Shown here: one piece after another, positions 10,929 to 21,664 of the stretch
Layout of the letters: each line of letters starts with the position of its first letter
Numbering within the stretch: the first letter of the stretch is position 1
From: Triatoma infestans
Lineage: Eukaryota > Arthropoda > Insecta > Hemiptera > Reduviidae
Direction: 5' to 3'
Assembly: GCA_011037195.1 (NCBI GenBank)
Contig: JAAEAF010014742.1
Coordinates: forward strand, 62,001-126,000
DNA: 64,000 bases
Made by a program: the position numbers and the translations under genes
Notes under the pieces: model-generated
Databases searched by the model: none
Seen by the model: only the letters and a program-made list of their open reading frames with translations
What the model was told of the DNA's origin: nothing

Positions 10929-12150
10929 AGTTTTCACCGGGAATGGATGGCCTAAATGCATTCATAAAGAATGAGTTGTTTGCATGTGGGTGTGATGACC
11001 AAATGATCTCAAAAAACGATAAATAGCAGGTTGCTCAAAATTGTGATTCCCTTTCGATACTACCACCCCATCCCCCCACCAACGTTACGGTCAAAATCCG
11101 TCACAATATAAGAGCGATTACTGATTATTCGTTGTTTTTATTTTTTTGCGATTTATTTGGAAAATGTCTCCAACAGAATTGCGGCCGGGGGTCGAAATTG
11201 CGGGAATTGTGGGGGAAACTGCTTTGTAAAACATTTTCTCTAAAATGTCAGCTCAGTGAAATAACAGTAACATAAAGATTTTTTTTTTTTTTTTTTTTTT
11301 AATTTAAGGCGTGTCAACATCTATGGTCATTGGTGCCCGGAGCCTTCTCAGTGTACTGCCGGCCTAGTGTTCTCTCGTTACAGACAACACTGTCCATCAC
11401 CGGACAGTGAGCTATAGAGGCTCCTTGGAAGAAAAAAATCTAAGGGCAGCACAGCTAGACTCGAACCCGAATCCTCCGCGTGGGAGTCCAGTACACTAAC
11501 CATTTAGCTATCCCCTTCTCTCATAAAGATATAATAAATGCGTTGCTAGAATTCCCAAGATTGAAGAAAATCGGTCATCTGGAAATATGAATTTACAGGA
11601 TGATTTGGAGCCTTTTAGCTTTTCAAACGATTTTCTTTCAACTTGTTTGTAATGGACTAACTAATTGTCGTTATTTATATCTGAAACATTTTTCTGGTGT
11701 AGTGTACGAACTTTTATATTCTCTTGGTTTTATTTAAGTCACTATAGTTTCTCACAAATGTATGTTTTACTTTGTTTTTTCTTTGCATTTTTTCTAATTT
11801 CTGGAGAAGTGTGTACTGAGGACGGGGAGTCTTATCGGATTATTAAACTTGAATTTTAGTAAAAGTATTAGGTTTGAGCCCTCCCCCCCAGTAGAAAGTA
11901 TTGTTTTTAGAAAGTAAATTTTAATAATTGCCTTTTGTGAATGTAAACACACCTTTATGCTTTGCAAATACGTAAAATACAGGAAGTTAAAATTTGATAT
12001 TTATTTGGGTTGGGATTCAGCTAAACAGATTTCCATTAGTGAGGGAATTTCTTGAAATTTTGTATGTATTTTTAACGCATATATAAAGTATTTCACTTTT
12101 ATTTAAAATATGTTTTCGAGAAAATGAATTTTGAGAATTCTAGGAAAGCT
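10929..12150 (+). mobile_element. HINE-like element, right part with SINE insertion
   Basis: The family resumes at the duplicated AGTTTTCACCG and continues through ATTCCCTTTCGATACTACCA and two degenerate internal repeat units (AACATTTTCTCTAAAATG near 11230, ATTTCCATTAGTGAGGG near 12030). It is interrupted by a SINE at 11280-11521. The canonical 3' hairpin is not evident, so it is 3'-truncated or very diverged. The ORF at 11665-11859 lies inside the repeat. Confidence 0.6.
11280..11521 (-). mobile_element. tRNA-derived SINE (family 3), full length
   Basis: It is flanked by the 9-bp TSD CATAAAGAT (11271-11279, 11522-11530). On the minus strand it starts with a tRNA-like head whose A box is TAGCTAAATGG and B box is GGTTCGAGTCT, then a body with a CACTGTCCGGTGATGG block, and ends in poly(A), seen as the poly-T run from 11280. 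The body matches 54151-54300. A complete head, tail and TSD make this the best-defined SINE here. Confidence 0.85.
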
Positions 12151-12661
12151 TTAACGATAGAACACAATGTTTTGCTGTGATAGTGCCATTACAGTATGTT
12201 TGTCGAATGATAGAATTTAGAATATTTTATAAAAAAAAAAACAAAAACATTTCTAGTGTAATTAAAATTTATCAATTCATGGAATAAAAGAGCAAGTCAT
12301 GTGCAAGTTTGATACCAGATTTCATGCGCATTTATTTTGAACGTTTTCACTAGATGGGGACGCCTCCATCCTCATAATGATAAAACAAGTGTGAAATGAA
12401 TAATAATAACAACCTTGAGATAAGGGTCGTTTCTGCCAAACAAATCATGCGTCAATTTAATAATTATTATTGTGTCAATACTTCTCTTTCTACTTTAAGA
12501 ACTATAAAAGTTATAGATGTCACAATTCCCAAACTGAAAAGTTTTAGTAAAAACTGACAAATAAATTGAAATATTAATAATTCCTTATTTTATTCTTTAT
12601 ACAGTTTTTAATTGTCAATTACTTGTGGCACATCCATATACAATAATAAAATTGTTCGTAA
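12151..12661. other. AT-rich stretch, nothing recognised
   Basis: No coding, SINE or LTR signature was found. Confidence 0.35.
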
Positions 12662-12677
12662 TTAATATCTCTACTAT

Positions 12678-13446
12678 GGAAGATTCTTCTCGACCGTTGC
12701 TTGTATGAAGGAAAAGGATCGTGAGTTTCGGTCTTTTTTTTGAAAAAAATAAAAAAACTTAAATTCTTGCCAACGTTTCGACAAATATATTGTCTTTTTT
12801 CAAGGCATAAAAAATAAAAACTATTAAATAATCTTTAAAACATATCAAAACTTGAAAACTTATGTATAATTTTGTTAATAAAAAGTTGAGAACACCTCAA
12901 CAACACAGAGAATAGTGCATGAAGGAAAAGTATCGTGAGTTTCAGTCTTTTTTAAAAAAAAATAAAAAAACTTAAATTCTTGCCAACGTTTCGACAAATA
13001 TATTGTCTTTTTCAAGGCATAAAAAATAAAATAATAAAAACTATTAAATAATCTTTAAAACATATCAAAACTTGAAAACTTATGTATAATTTTGTTAATA
13101 AAAAGTTGAGAACACCTCAACAACACAGAGAATAGTCTACTACTATTAAATCTACTATAATCTATTATTATAGTATAATTATCGTATTATTATAAGTATA
13201 TCTATAATCTATTATTATAGAGAATAATCTACTATTCTCTGTGTTGTTGAGGTGTTCTCAACTTTTTATTTACAAAATTATACATAAGTTTTCAAGTTTT
13301 ATTATGTTTTTAAAGATTATTTAATAGTTTTTATTTTTTTATTTTTTATGCCTTGAAAAAGACAATATATTATTTGTCGAAACGTTGGCAAGATTTAAGT
13401 TTTTTTATTTTTTTCAAAAAAAGACCGAAACTCACGATCCTTTTCC
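12678..13446. mobile_element. Penelope/retrozyme-like insertion of direct plus inverted units
   Basis: The insertion is bounded by the 16-bp direct repeat TTAATATCTCTACTAT (12662-12677, 13447-13462). Inside are two tandem ~213-bp units (12705-12916 and 12919-13136) and one inverted unit (13231-13448, overlapping the TSD by 2 bp), separated by a TA-rich spacer. Each unit contains CTTGAAAAAGACAAT and TTGTCGAAACGTTGG, i.e. a stem-loop followed by GAAACG. Tandem or inverted terminal units with long TSDs are typical of Penelope-like elements, which often carry hammerhead-like motifs; the assignment is inference. ORFs in it are spurious. Confidence 0.6.
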
Positions 13447-13462
13447 TTAATATCTCTACTAT

Positions 13463-14475
13463 TATTATAATTATTATTATTACGTTATATTTTTTTATTT
13501 TATCTGCCTGTGTACATAATTATAATATAAAAAGTACGTCAGTCATATCATAACAAAAACAATAATAGCTCCCTGCCAATAAAATTAATACAGCGGACTT
13601 TACTACACTCTATATTAAAACTAACTGCAAAACTTTTAGTCTTATTTGAAATGTTCATCACTCCATTCTGCATTCATAAATTCTTTTATATCATAAAAAC
13701 AATTCTTTATCAAGAAGCGGGTGATGGTTTGTTTGAAGTGATACTCACTTAACCAGTCTTACACCTAAGGGAATTTTACTAAATACTCTCGCCGACATGA
13801 TACTGGAAAAGTGATCAGACATCACTAGTCGTTTGTATGGTATACATAGATTATCTTTATTGCGTAGATTGTGATTATGCTTATCACCTCTAGTTTCAAT
13901 TAAACGCTCTTCTTATATTACGTATATATATTATATTGATTTACTATTATTAAAAATGTCATTTAATTCATGGATTAATAAAATTAATGAATTCTTCTTA
14001 ATTAGCCAAACAAAAAGTCTTTTAAAAGTTTTATTGTGTTGTGTTGGAAAAAATCCTTTGTGAACACTCACACAACTTTCTTCTCTTACTCCTCTTACAG
14101 TTATATATGAAATGACAATTTATTTTTTTAAATTTCACATTTTGCTCATATGTCCCCTAACATAAATATAGAGGTGGAGAGAGGGACAAATGCCAACTTA
14201 ACAACAGAGGCAATTAGAGAATGATAACATTGTAGAGAACATTACATTCTATTGAACAAACATATTTGAATTTTAACGTCTCACATTTCTCAGAACTACT
14301 TTAAAACAATTTGTACATACAAATGTTACGCATAAAAGTGATAGGTTTATATCTGTGCTGTTAGTATTCAAAGGAAGTCATAAAACTATACCAATTATAG
14401 TCGATTTAGAGCAAATTCCAAAAAAAACTCGAAAAAAAACCTATTCTGTAAAAATCCATTCGCTGGTTAACCTAT
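13463..14475. other. AT-rich stretch, nothing recognised
   Basis: No recognisable element or gene was found. Confidence 0.35.
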
Positions 14476-14594
14476 TTTTTACTTTCTCTTACTTCTAGTA
14501 ATCGTATCAAATTTTCGATATCGAGTTTTCACCGGAAATATACGTTTTGAGGTCCCCTAAGTCCAAAAAAGTGGTTTTTAGCAAGTGGTCTATC

Positions 14595-14627
<33 letters not shown>

Positions 14628-15692
14628 TATTTTCCAACCTTCAGTAACCCTGTTGGATGGGAATTTATTTAAAGTATAACGTTACATAAATATCACGTGA
14701 TATATAACAAGTTAAGTAAAATACTTCTTCATTCACTGATCAAATTAAGTTAGAATATGTTCTATGTTATTTATGAATGTGTGTGTATGTGTGTGTGTGT
14801 ATTTATATATATGTGTGTATGTATGTGAACAACATAGCTCAAAAACGAAAAACCGTAGAAAGTTGAAACTTGATATTACGTTTAGGTATCACCATAGGAT
14901 TTGACGGTGCATAATCTGTCGAAATTCCTCAACCGGAAGTACCATTTTACTAGTTGTTTTTTCTTTTACGTTTTTGCCAATTTTCTCAAAAATGGCTCCG
15001 ACGATTTTTTTTTTCAAACTTGGTATATCAACTAGTCATACAAAGAGCTACAAATTTTATTTGAAACATTTCTCTGGGAAAATTAATTTAAGGGCAGTTA
15101 TGGGCGATGAGGAGGGGTTAGGTTATCATCTTAACTGCTATTTCAGTTTATTATACAATTCTGTCATCTAAATAATGTCAATTAGAATTAAAGATGTTGT
15201 TGAAATTCCGAGTTTGAAAAAAAATTGGATAACCGAAAGTGCGTTTGTTTTTTAAACACTTTACTAAATTTTTTTTTTTTCACTTTGTCGCGATTTTCTC
15301 AAAAATGGCTCCGACAATTTTCTTGAAACTTCTTATATAAACTAAACATGCAAAGATCTACATCTTTTATTTAAAACATTTCTCTAGGAAAATTCATTTA
15401 AGGGCACTTTTTTGAGGGGAGGGATGGGGTTGCAGCTTCCCCTAAAGTGGTATCATAGTTGATTATACAAATTCTATCATCCAAACAGAATTAATTAGAA
15501 ATAAATAGATGGCCACAATTCCAAGTTTTAAGAATATTAGTAAGCTGGAAGTGCGCTTTTACTGAACAGTTTTTTTTTTTCAGTTTTCAACGGATTTCAT
15601 TGAATTTGGTACACAAACTATAACTATTTGTCAATTATAATTTTGAGAACTGGACTAAGAGAAAGTTGTGTGAGTGTTTCACACCAGATTGT
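14476..15692 (+). mobile_element. Near-complete HINE-like element
   Basis: It shows all landmarks of the family in order: T-run plus ACTTTCTCTTACTTC; GAGTTTTCACCGGAAATA; GTGGTCTATCTG followed by a (GT)n microsatellite; GAACAACATAGCTCAAAAAC; then three degenerate internal repeats each starting with CCGGAAGT, TTGGATAACCGAAAGT or similar and containing TTTTCTCAAAAATGGCTCCG; and the 3' end GTAAGAG-like, GTGTGAGTGTTTCACAC hairpin, CAGATT plus T-run. ACTTTCTCTTACT near the 5' end and its complement before the hairpin form subterminal inverted repeats. It has no coding capacity; ORFs inside are spurious. Confidence 0.8.
14595..14621. repeat. (GT)n microsatellite inside the HINE-like element
   Basis: A perfect dinucleotide run sits at the position where most plus copies of the family have a GT tract. 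A second GT-rich stretch follows near 14780-14830, so this copy has an extended microsatellite zone. Confidence 0.9.
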
Positions 15693-15714
15693 TTTTTTGT
15701 TTTTTTTTATTTAG

Positions 15715-16035
15715 AATTCAAGCAATGTTTCTTATGTATATTAATATATTATAGAGATGGAGAACCCCCCAAAAATCAATTTTCCTGTGAAAATGTATCA
15801 AGTAATAGGATAGGTAATTTTGTGTGTACATTAGTATACGATGTTTAATGAAAATCGTTAGAGCCGGCATCGAGAAAATCGCGATAAAACTGAAAAAGAA
15901 AAAAGACATACAGGTTAGTGGCACTTCCGGTTGATGGACTTTGCCCGAAACCTTTGTGTCAGTTGCGGTGCTGGTAACTAAATAGAATACCAACTTTTTG
16001 AGCTAACTGCGACTTTTCATTCATGAGGTATTTTG
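15715..16035 (-). mobile_element. Inverted HINE-like fragment
   Basis: Landmarks appear in reverse order and complement: AATCAATTTTCCTGTGAAAA, GAGAAAATCGCGATAAAACT, GGCACTTCCGGTTGATGG and CCGAAACCTTTGTGTC. The fragment directly follows the plus copy, giving a head-to-head repeat pair. Confidence 0.65.
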
Positions 16036-16039
16036 TTCA

Positions 16040-16880
16040 CAAAAACAGAGAGACAAAGACTAAGAGAGAGAGAGAGGGATATCAATCGTTAGAAACAATT
16101 TTATCGTACTCTGGGTCCTCAAAATTTGAAAAATCAACTTCAAACCGACCCTCAATACTTCTTCTTTTATTACGAGTAAAAAAAAAGTAGAAATCCCAAG
16201 GTAGGAGACTTAAAATATTTTCATTTTCTAAATTCTTGAATAACAATATAAATAATGTTGTATTTTTCAGTTTTTGTTAGAAATTGCGCCTGATAGCTTA
16301 TTGACATAAATCCAGTATTAAGGATAAATTCAGCTGGTTAATGATATACTCGTATTTATATATGCCGTCTACAAATATTGCAACAGATACATTTTTGTGC
16401 ATACATAAAGTAATCCAAGCATAAACAAAAGTTGGTTGTGTTTTTTTTTTGTACTGATCTTATTTGTTGAGATAAACGTCAGATGTTCTCAACTTTAATA
16501 TGTTATCTTTAAATTTATTGCTCCTCAAGTTTACTCGCATCTTTTGCAAATATTTAAACTTTTACATTATTAACTTTAATATTTTTTGGCTATTGCTGGT
16601 GCTGTTACAAATATATAAAACATAATAAAGAATATTGGTATTGATAGGTCTTTTGTTTATATTATCGTCCATTAAACAGTTTATAGGATCGTTCAGTAAA
16701 GGCAGGCTTTATCCTTCTTTTGCCCCTTGTAACATCATTAAACTAATTTTATGTATTACTATTTTTTATTTTATGTTTTACTTCTTAAAGCTTTACTTTT
16801 TACCTTTATAAGTTAATACTTTGTAAGAAATAATAAAAATTCTAAGAACATTCCAGAAAAAAACTAATTATGACCGAAAC
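16040..16880. other. AT-rich stretch, nothing recognised
   Basis: A short GA-rich run near 16060-16078 is the only notable feature. Confidence 0.35.
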
Positions 16881-16894
16881 TTAAGCTAAAGAAA

Positions 16895-17276
16895 GCCGCG
16901 TTCTCACGAGTCAAGTTTAGTTGACCGATTTTAGTTGATCAACAGAAGTTGAATGAAAAGAAAACCTAGTGAGAACCTTTTGTTTCAATAAAGTTGATCA
17001 ACTTTTTAGTGACGACCGAGTCAAACTTTATCGTTCACGTATGACGTATCTTTTAGTTGAACCCGCCATCTTTCAAGTATTGATAACTGTGAACCTCCGG
17101 ATCGCCCAATTGGCCCCTCTCAGTTTGCTTTCAATTCGTAGAGTGCTCCGTGTCGTTATTGAAACGGTTTGATCGATTTCAGTTGAAACGTATAAACCAA
17201 AACTGATTCAAGTTGCATTCAACTTTTGCTGATCAACTAAAATCGGACAACTAAACTTGACTCGTGAGTACGCGCC
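16895..17276. mobile_element. MITE with 59-bp terminal inverted repeats
   Basis: The left end (16895-16953) and right end (17218-17276) are near-perfect inverted repeats. They share CTCACGAGTCAAGTTTAGTT and TTTTAGTTGATCA. The ~260-bp interior also contains GTTGATCAAC palindromes and no transposase. A clean TSD is not visible; TTAA lies immediately to the right (17277-17280) and 10 bp outside on the left (16881), so the superfamily is left open. The ORF at 16969-17172 is a shadow. Confidence 0.75.
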
Positions 17277-17355
17277 TTAAGGGGGAAGTTTAGCTTACCA
17301 CATAATGAAGTTAGAATAAAATAAAGTTGAAAAAAAAATTTAAATTTAAATATAC

Positions 17356-17718
17356 TGTAAGGGTGTTGTGAGGAGATGTTGGTTGTTGATGATGAAAGAT
17401 AAACACCTTAAGATTTGGTTTAAGATATATAATTGATATATATATGTATATGACTGTATACCAAGGTACTTTACACTTTAGAGTTTAGAACCTAACTGAA
17501 CTGACAGGCTGACGTGGCTAAACGATATGTACGGAGTGTGAATTAACAGAATGATGTAAGACTGAATTGAACAGAATGACTCTCTGACTGTCTCTCTCGT
17601 ATATATATATAAATATATATACACTCGCCGAGCCTCTCCTCTCTGTGCGAGAGGGGCTGTTTCTCTCCGCTAGAGTGGATGAGTGGTGGGGGTTCAGTGG
17701 TTCACTAAGACCACTACA
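17356..17718 (-). mobile_element. Solo LTR, 363 bp
   Basis: It starts TGTAAGGG and ends CCACTACA, with a 5-bp TSD TATAC (17351-17355, 17719-17723). On the minus strand a GC-richer U3-like part precedes a TATA-rich segment (about 17600-17630) and a GTAAAGTACC segment (about 17475) comparable to the AAAGTCC motif of the other LTRs. No internal region flanks it. Confidence 0.75.
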
Positions 17719-17984
17719 TATACCTAGAAAAGCTTTGCAATTAAGGCAAGAAGACCCAAATTGAAGAGTAAAGAATTTCCATAGCGTGAAATAATGCTGG
17801 GTCCTTGAAATCTATTCTAAATATTTTGAAAAGTATTCATGGAAATTCCTTCACTTGTATGATTCGGAAAGACATATTTTTTTTATATTTTTTTTTTTAA
17901 ATTCTATTTAAAAAAAACTGCGGCGGAGAATTTTTCATGTTAAAAATAGTTCTCATTATCAATGAATTGCAATGTTTATATTAT

Positions 17985-18555
17985 ACGTGCATATGTACGT
18001 GAACAGCATAATTCAAAAACAAAAATCACTGAAGCTCAAACTTAATATTGCATTTTGGATTGAATATCAGTCCAATTGAATCCAGTAGAAAGGTTTTGTC
18101 TAAATTCCCTTGTTCGGAATTAGGATTTGCGATCGTGTCAAATTTGCGAAGTTAAGTTTTCATCGGTATTCATACATGTAATAAGGTTTCCTGAATACGA
18201 TAAAATTGTTACAAAATAACTCACAAAAAAGTAAAATCTCAGGACGCTCAAATTTGGTGTTCAGTTTAGATACTATCACCAAATTTTACGCGGAGGTTTT
18301 GAACGAAAATCTATCAACTGGGAACTGCATCTTTACTAAATGTTTTTTCCAGTTTTATGCAATTTTTTTGGAAATGGTGGCTCCAACGTTTTTCTTTAAA
18401 TATCGTATACTATCTACATACATAAATACCTGACAATAAATTTGATTTGATACATTTTCCAGAGAAAATTGATTTTTGAAGGGTTCCAGAGGAACAGTAG
18501 CGTTAAAGCTTCCCCTCTTCAAGTCTCCCACTTCATTATGGTTCTGCCATCTCTA
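17985..18555 (+). mobile_element. Partial, rearranged HINE-like copy
   Basis: 17995-18110 resembles the GAACAGCATAGCTCAAAAAC to AAATTCCT part, and 18120-18555 restarts at GATCGTGTCAAATTTGCGAA. The second part ends in TTCATTATGGTTCTGCCATC, a block also found at 23450. This looks like two overlapping degenerate fragments. Confidence 0.55.
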
Positions 18556-18599
18556 TAATAATAATATTTAATTCAATTCAATTCAATGTCTTTTTTGAA

Positions 18600-20235
18600 A
18601 AAAATCTGGTGTGAAACCCTCACACAACTTTCTCTTATTCCTATTCACAAAATTAAAATTGACAAATGTTATAAGTTTGTGTACCAAATCTAACGAAATT
18701 CGTCGAAAATTTAAAAAAAACTGTTCAGTAAAAGCGCACTTCCGGTTTACTATTTTCCTTAAAACTCGGAATTTTGGGTCATCTATTTATTTCTAATTAA
18801 TTTTGTTTTGGAGAATAGAATTGTACAATCATCACGGACACACAAATGATAGCAATTTAGAGGAAGCTGTAACCCCACCCCCCATCCCCCCAAAAGTGCC
18901 CTTAAATGAATTTTCCCAGAGAAATGTTTTAAATAAAAGATGTAGATAAATTGCATGTGTAATATTATTTATTAAGGGTAAATTTAATTGATAATTATAA
19001 TTTATATTTTAAATCTTCTCTAAAGAGATCTCGTGAGGTCTGTGTTTATACAGAAGTTGGAGAGGATGGAAAAACAATTAAATATATAGATTCAAAAAAT
19101 ATATAATTAAAATAAAAAGTATATGTCAAAATTTAATAAATACAATATTGAGATACAACATAAGTGTCTTGTCATTTAGGAGAAACTGCTTTTTATAACA
19201 CTTACATATTTTACATATTTACTGACTTGAAGAAGGTTGGGTTTCTTGGGGCACTTCCACCACTCACTGCTGTAACATGGCTTTTTCTAATCACAGAATT
19301 CACTCCTTTTACGGTATAAATTTTGAACTCCACGCTTCCCTAATAGGGTCCACCTTATATATTGTACCTCCACCCCGGGGAAAGTGAGAAGCGGGAAATT
19401 CCATTTTATTGTTCTAAAGGTATTCTACCTTTCTAACTGTCCCTCATTGTTTCACCCAACCTTCGTAAAACCCAATCTTGATATTGCTCTAAATAATAAA
19501 TCAATATTAAACATATTTCTGCTAATATATTTTACAAAATCATAATTTATATTTTTCATCATTAATCCCCAAGATCTGCACATTACACATGTTTCGTTTA
19601 TATATGCAGTTTCAAGAAAATTGTTGGAGTGATTTTGAGGAAATCACGAAAAAGTGAAGAAATCATTTAGTAAAGTGTTTAAATAAAACGCACTTCCGGT
19701 TTACCGATATTTTCAAACTCGAATTGACATTTTAATTCTGTTAACATTATCGAAGGCAGAATGTCTAATAAACTAAAATAGAGCAGCCTTTGGCATGAAA
19801 CTTACCCCACCTCCCACCCCAAAAGTGCCCTTAGATGATTTTTTCCGGAGGAAATATTTTTCAAATAAAAGTTGTAGCTCTTGTATATTTAAGTTGATAT
19901 ACCAGTTTTGAAGGTAAAATCGTTGAGCCATTTTTGAGGAAATCGCAAAAACGTAAAAAAAAAAAAACTAGTAAAGTGGTACTTCCGGTTGAGGAATTTT
20001 GACAGATAACGTACTGTCAGATCCATGGTGATACCTAAACGGAATATTGAGTTTCAACTTTCTACGGTTTTTCGTTTTTGAGCTATACATACACACAGAC
20101 ACACAGACCATTTGCTAAAAACCACTTTTTTGGACTCAGTGGACCTCAAAACGGATATTTCCGGTGAAAACTCGATACCGAAAATTTGACACGATTACAA
20201 TACTTTCTCTTACTAAGCGTAAGAGAAAGTAAAAA
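18600..20235 (-). mobile_element. HINE-like element interrupted by a solo LTR
   Basis: On the plus strand it begins AAATCTGGTGTGAAACCC and ACAACTTTCTCTTATTCC (the 3' end of the element) and finishes at ACACGATTACAATACTTTC and GTAAGAGAAAGTAAAAA (its 5' head). Three CTTCCGG internal repeat starts occur near 18738, 19693 and 19982. An LTR insertion splits it at 18958-19587. Minus-strand copies mirror the plus copies exactly, confirming a defined unit. Confidence 0.8.
18958..19587 (-). mobile_element. Solo LTR, 630 bp (second LTR family)
   Basis: It begins TGTAATATT and ends GCACATTACA with TSD CATG (18954-18957, 19588-19591). A minus-strand TATATAAGGTGG lies near 19355. It is homologous over ~500 bp to 42396-43081, sharing blocks such as CGTGAGGTCTGTGTTTATAC and CTACCTCCACCCCGGGGAAA. 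It disrupts the HINE-like element exactly at a CATG. Confidence 0.8.
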
Positions 20236-20659
20236 CAGTATACAATAATATAACAAAACAATCGTACAAATATAATAGACTTACTCAATAGTCTACAGAC
20301 CGTCTGAGGAGTCACTCACAAGAGTGTATACCACAAACCTACTTAATCAAATAAACATTTAATAATTATGGAGAAAAGACTTTTCTTTTTTTTTAAATTT
20401 ATTATTACAGAAATTATCATGAAATTTTTTTTTTTTTTTTTTGGACATAATACGAAGCATAAAATAAGGAAACAAAAAGTAATCAAAAATTCGTGTAAAG
20501 AAATCACAAACAAGGCAGAGAAAGATCCATTGGTAGAATATGTAAAATTTCAAAAAAAGGCAAGAGAGAGACAACAAATTGCTTGTAATTAACAAAAAAA
20601 TATTAATTAATAAACTCTAAAATCAGCTCGTATCTGTATTTACATGCCAGCTTTGCAAA
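20236..20659. other. AT-rich stretch with poly-T/poly-A runs
   Basis: Overlapping ORFs on both strands near 20359-20595 are Lys/Phe-rich translations of homopolymer runs, so I do not call a gene. Confidence 0.4.
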
Positions 20660-21660
20660 ACCAAACTAATTTAGGCCAGTCATTTCCAGATTCAGGCAGT
20701 ATAGCAACTCTTCCAGATTAAGCTCAGTTTTGTTAAAGTATCTTAAGGGTACAAACACACAGACAGCGACGCGACTATGAGCGAAGCTATCAAATACATG
20801 TGAACATATGGCATAAAATACACAGAGCGCGAGGTGAAGCGAAGCGACGCGACGCGATCTGGCGCAACAACCTCTGAAACAAATCATTTTGATTTTTACA
20901 AGCGACTAGAAGAGACAGGCAGTGTATGTAAGAAGCCGAAATGGATGGAGAATTATTAATTAATGAGGTTTTTTTTCATGAGAACCGATTTGGCAATCAA
21001 AACTCATACATCACAGAAACCGAGGACTAAATAGTTCCTTATGCCTCATTCTCCCTTAATATAGGAAATAAATGGTGGTACTCTCCGTACATTTCCCCCC
21101 TATCACATACCTCATTTATCCATTCCTTTTTAACACCATATTGCAAAGTTTTTAATTTAAATAAAGGATTTTCGCACAAAAGTAAAGTACGGTCTACTTT
21201 AGACAGCGCCATAGTGCAAACTGGCTACTCTTATTGGTTCTAGTTACAAGTCGCACCGCGCCGCATCGCGTTTCGTCATCGCGTACCCTAACACAGACCT
21301 CTTTGAGAATTGGACAGATACAAATAAAATGGAAATTGTCTTCCTCTTCCCCTCTATTATAAAGAGAGCAGAGTTTGATATCATTATCATATCTATATTT
21401 GTTTAAATAATAGCTCACATCTCAGTTTGAATACCCATCTAATTGAACATGCATCCATACTACTTACTATAAATATAATTCTGGTTCGGAGATAAGTGTT
21501 TATATTAATACATGATTACAGCTATTTTGGGCTTTAGCTCTATACATTTCAGTAAATTTGTCTTGCATTTTACTCAGAATATCAACTACTTTAAGTTCAC
21601 ACTTTATCAAGGAATTGAAATTGATATCATAGAGGTTAGACAAGTTTAGCCAATCCTTGT
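20660..21660 (-). pseudogene. LINE ORF2 C-terminus interrupted by a Harbinger-type MITE
   Basis: From 21660 leftwards the minus strand encodes LYKDWLNLSNLYDINFNSLI, then KLCSLYNRGEEEDNFHFICI and CPILKEV near 21310. This is the Cys...His...Cys C-terminal motif also seen at 28.6-29.0 kb. The frame stops at the MITE and picks up on its other side with RYFNKTELNLEELLYCLN (about 20735-20680) before a stop. The two halves rejoin only with a one-base frame change, consistent with old decay. The clade looks CR1/Jockey-like, by analogy only. Confidence 0.7.
20747..21288. mobile_element. PIF/Harbinger-type non-autonomous element
   Basis: The ends are GGGTAC... and ...GTACCC with TAA directly outside both (20744-20746, 21289-21291), the 3-bp TSD expected for PIF/Harbinger. 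Both subterminal regions are rich in GCGACGCG/CGCGCC words (20764-20860 and 21250-21283). An internal MDGELLINEV frame at 20941-20970 is weakly like the start of MADF/Myb-like accessory proteins of such elements; this is speculative. There is no transposase. Confidence 0.65.
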
Positions 21661-21664
21661 AAAG

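Noticed and set aside
11450..11515. tRNA-like sequence with A and B boxes
   Set aside because: It is the head of a SINE with poly(A) tail and TSD; cloverleaf arms do not pair well enough for a tRNA gene. The same applies to the heads near 5000, 5940 and 8490.
12705..13136. CRISPR-like direct repeats
   Set aside because: Only two long units without regular spacers, in a eukaryotic mobile insertion.
16881..17280. piggyBac assignment of the MITE because of TTAA words
   Set aside because: TTAA adjoins the right terminus but lies 10 bp outside the left one, so it is not a clean TSD.
20359..20595. ORFs on both strands of the same segment
   Set aside because: They are Lys- and Phe-rich readings of poly-A/T tracts with no conserved motif.
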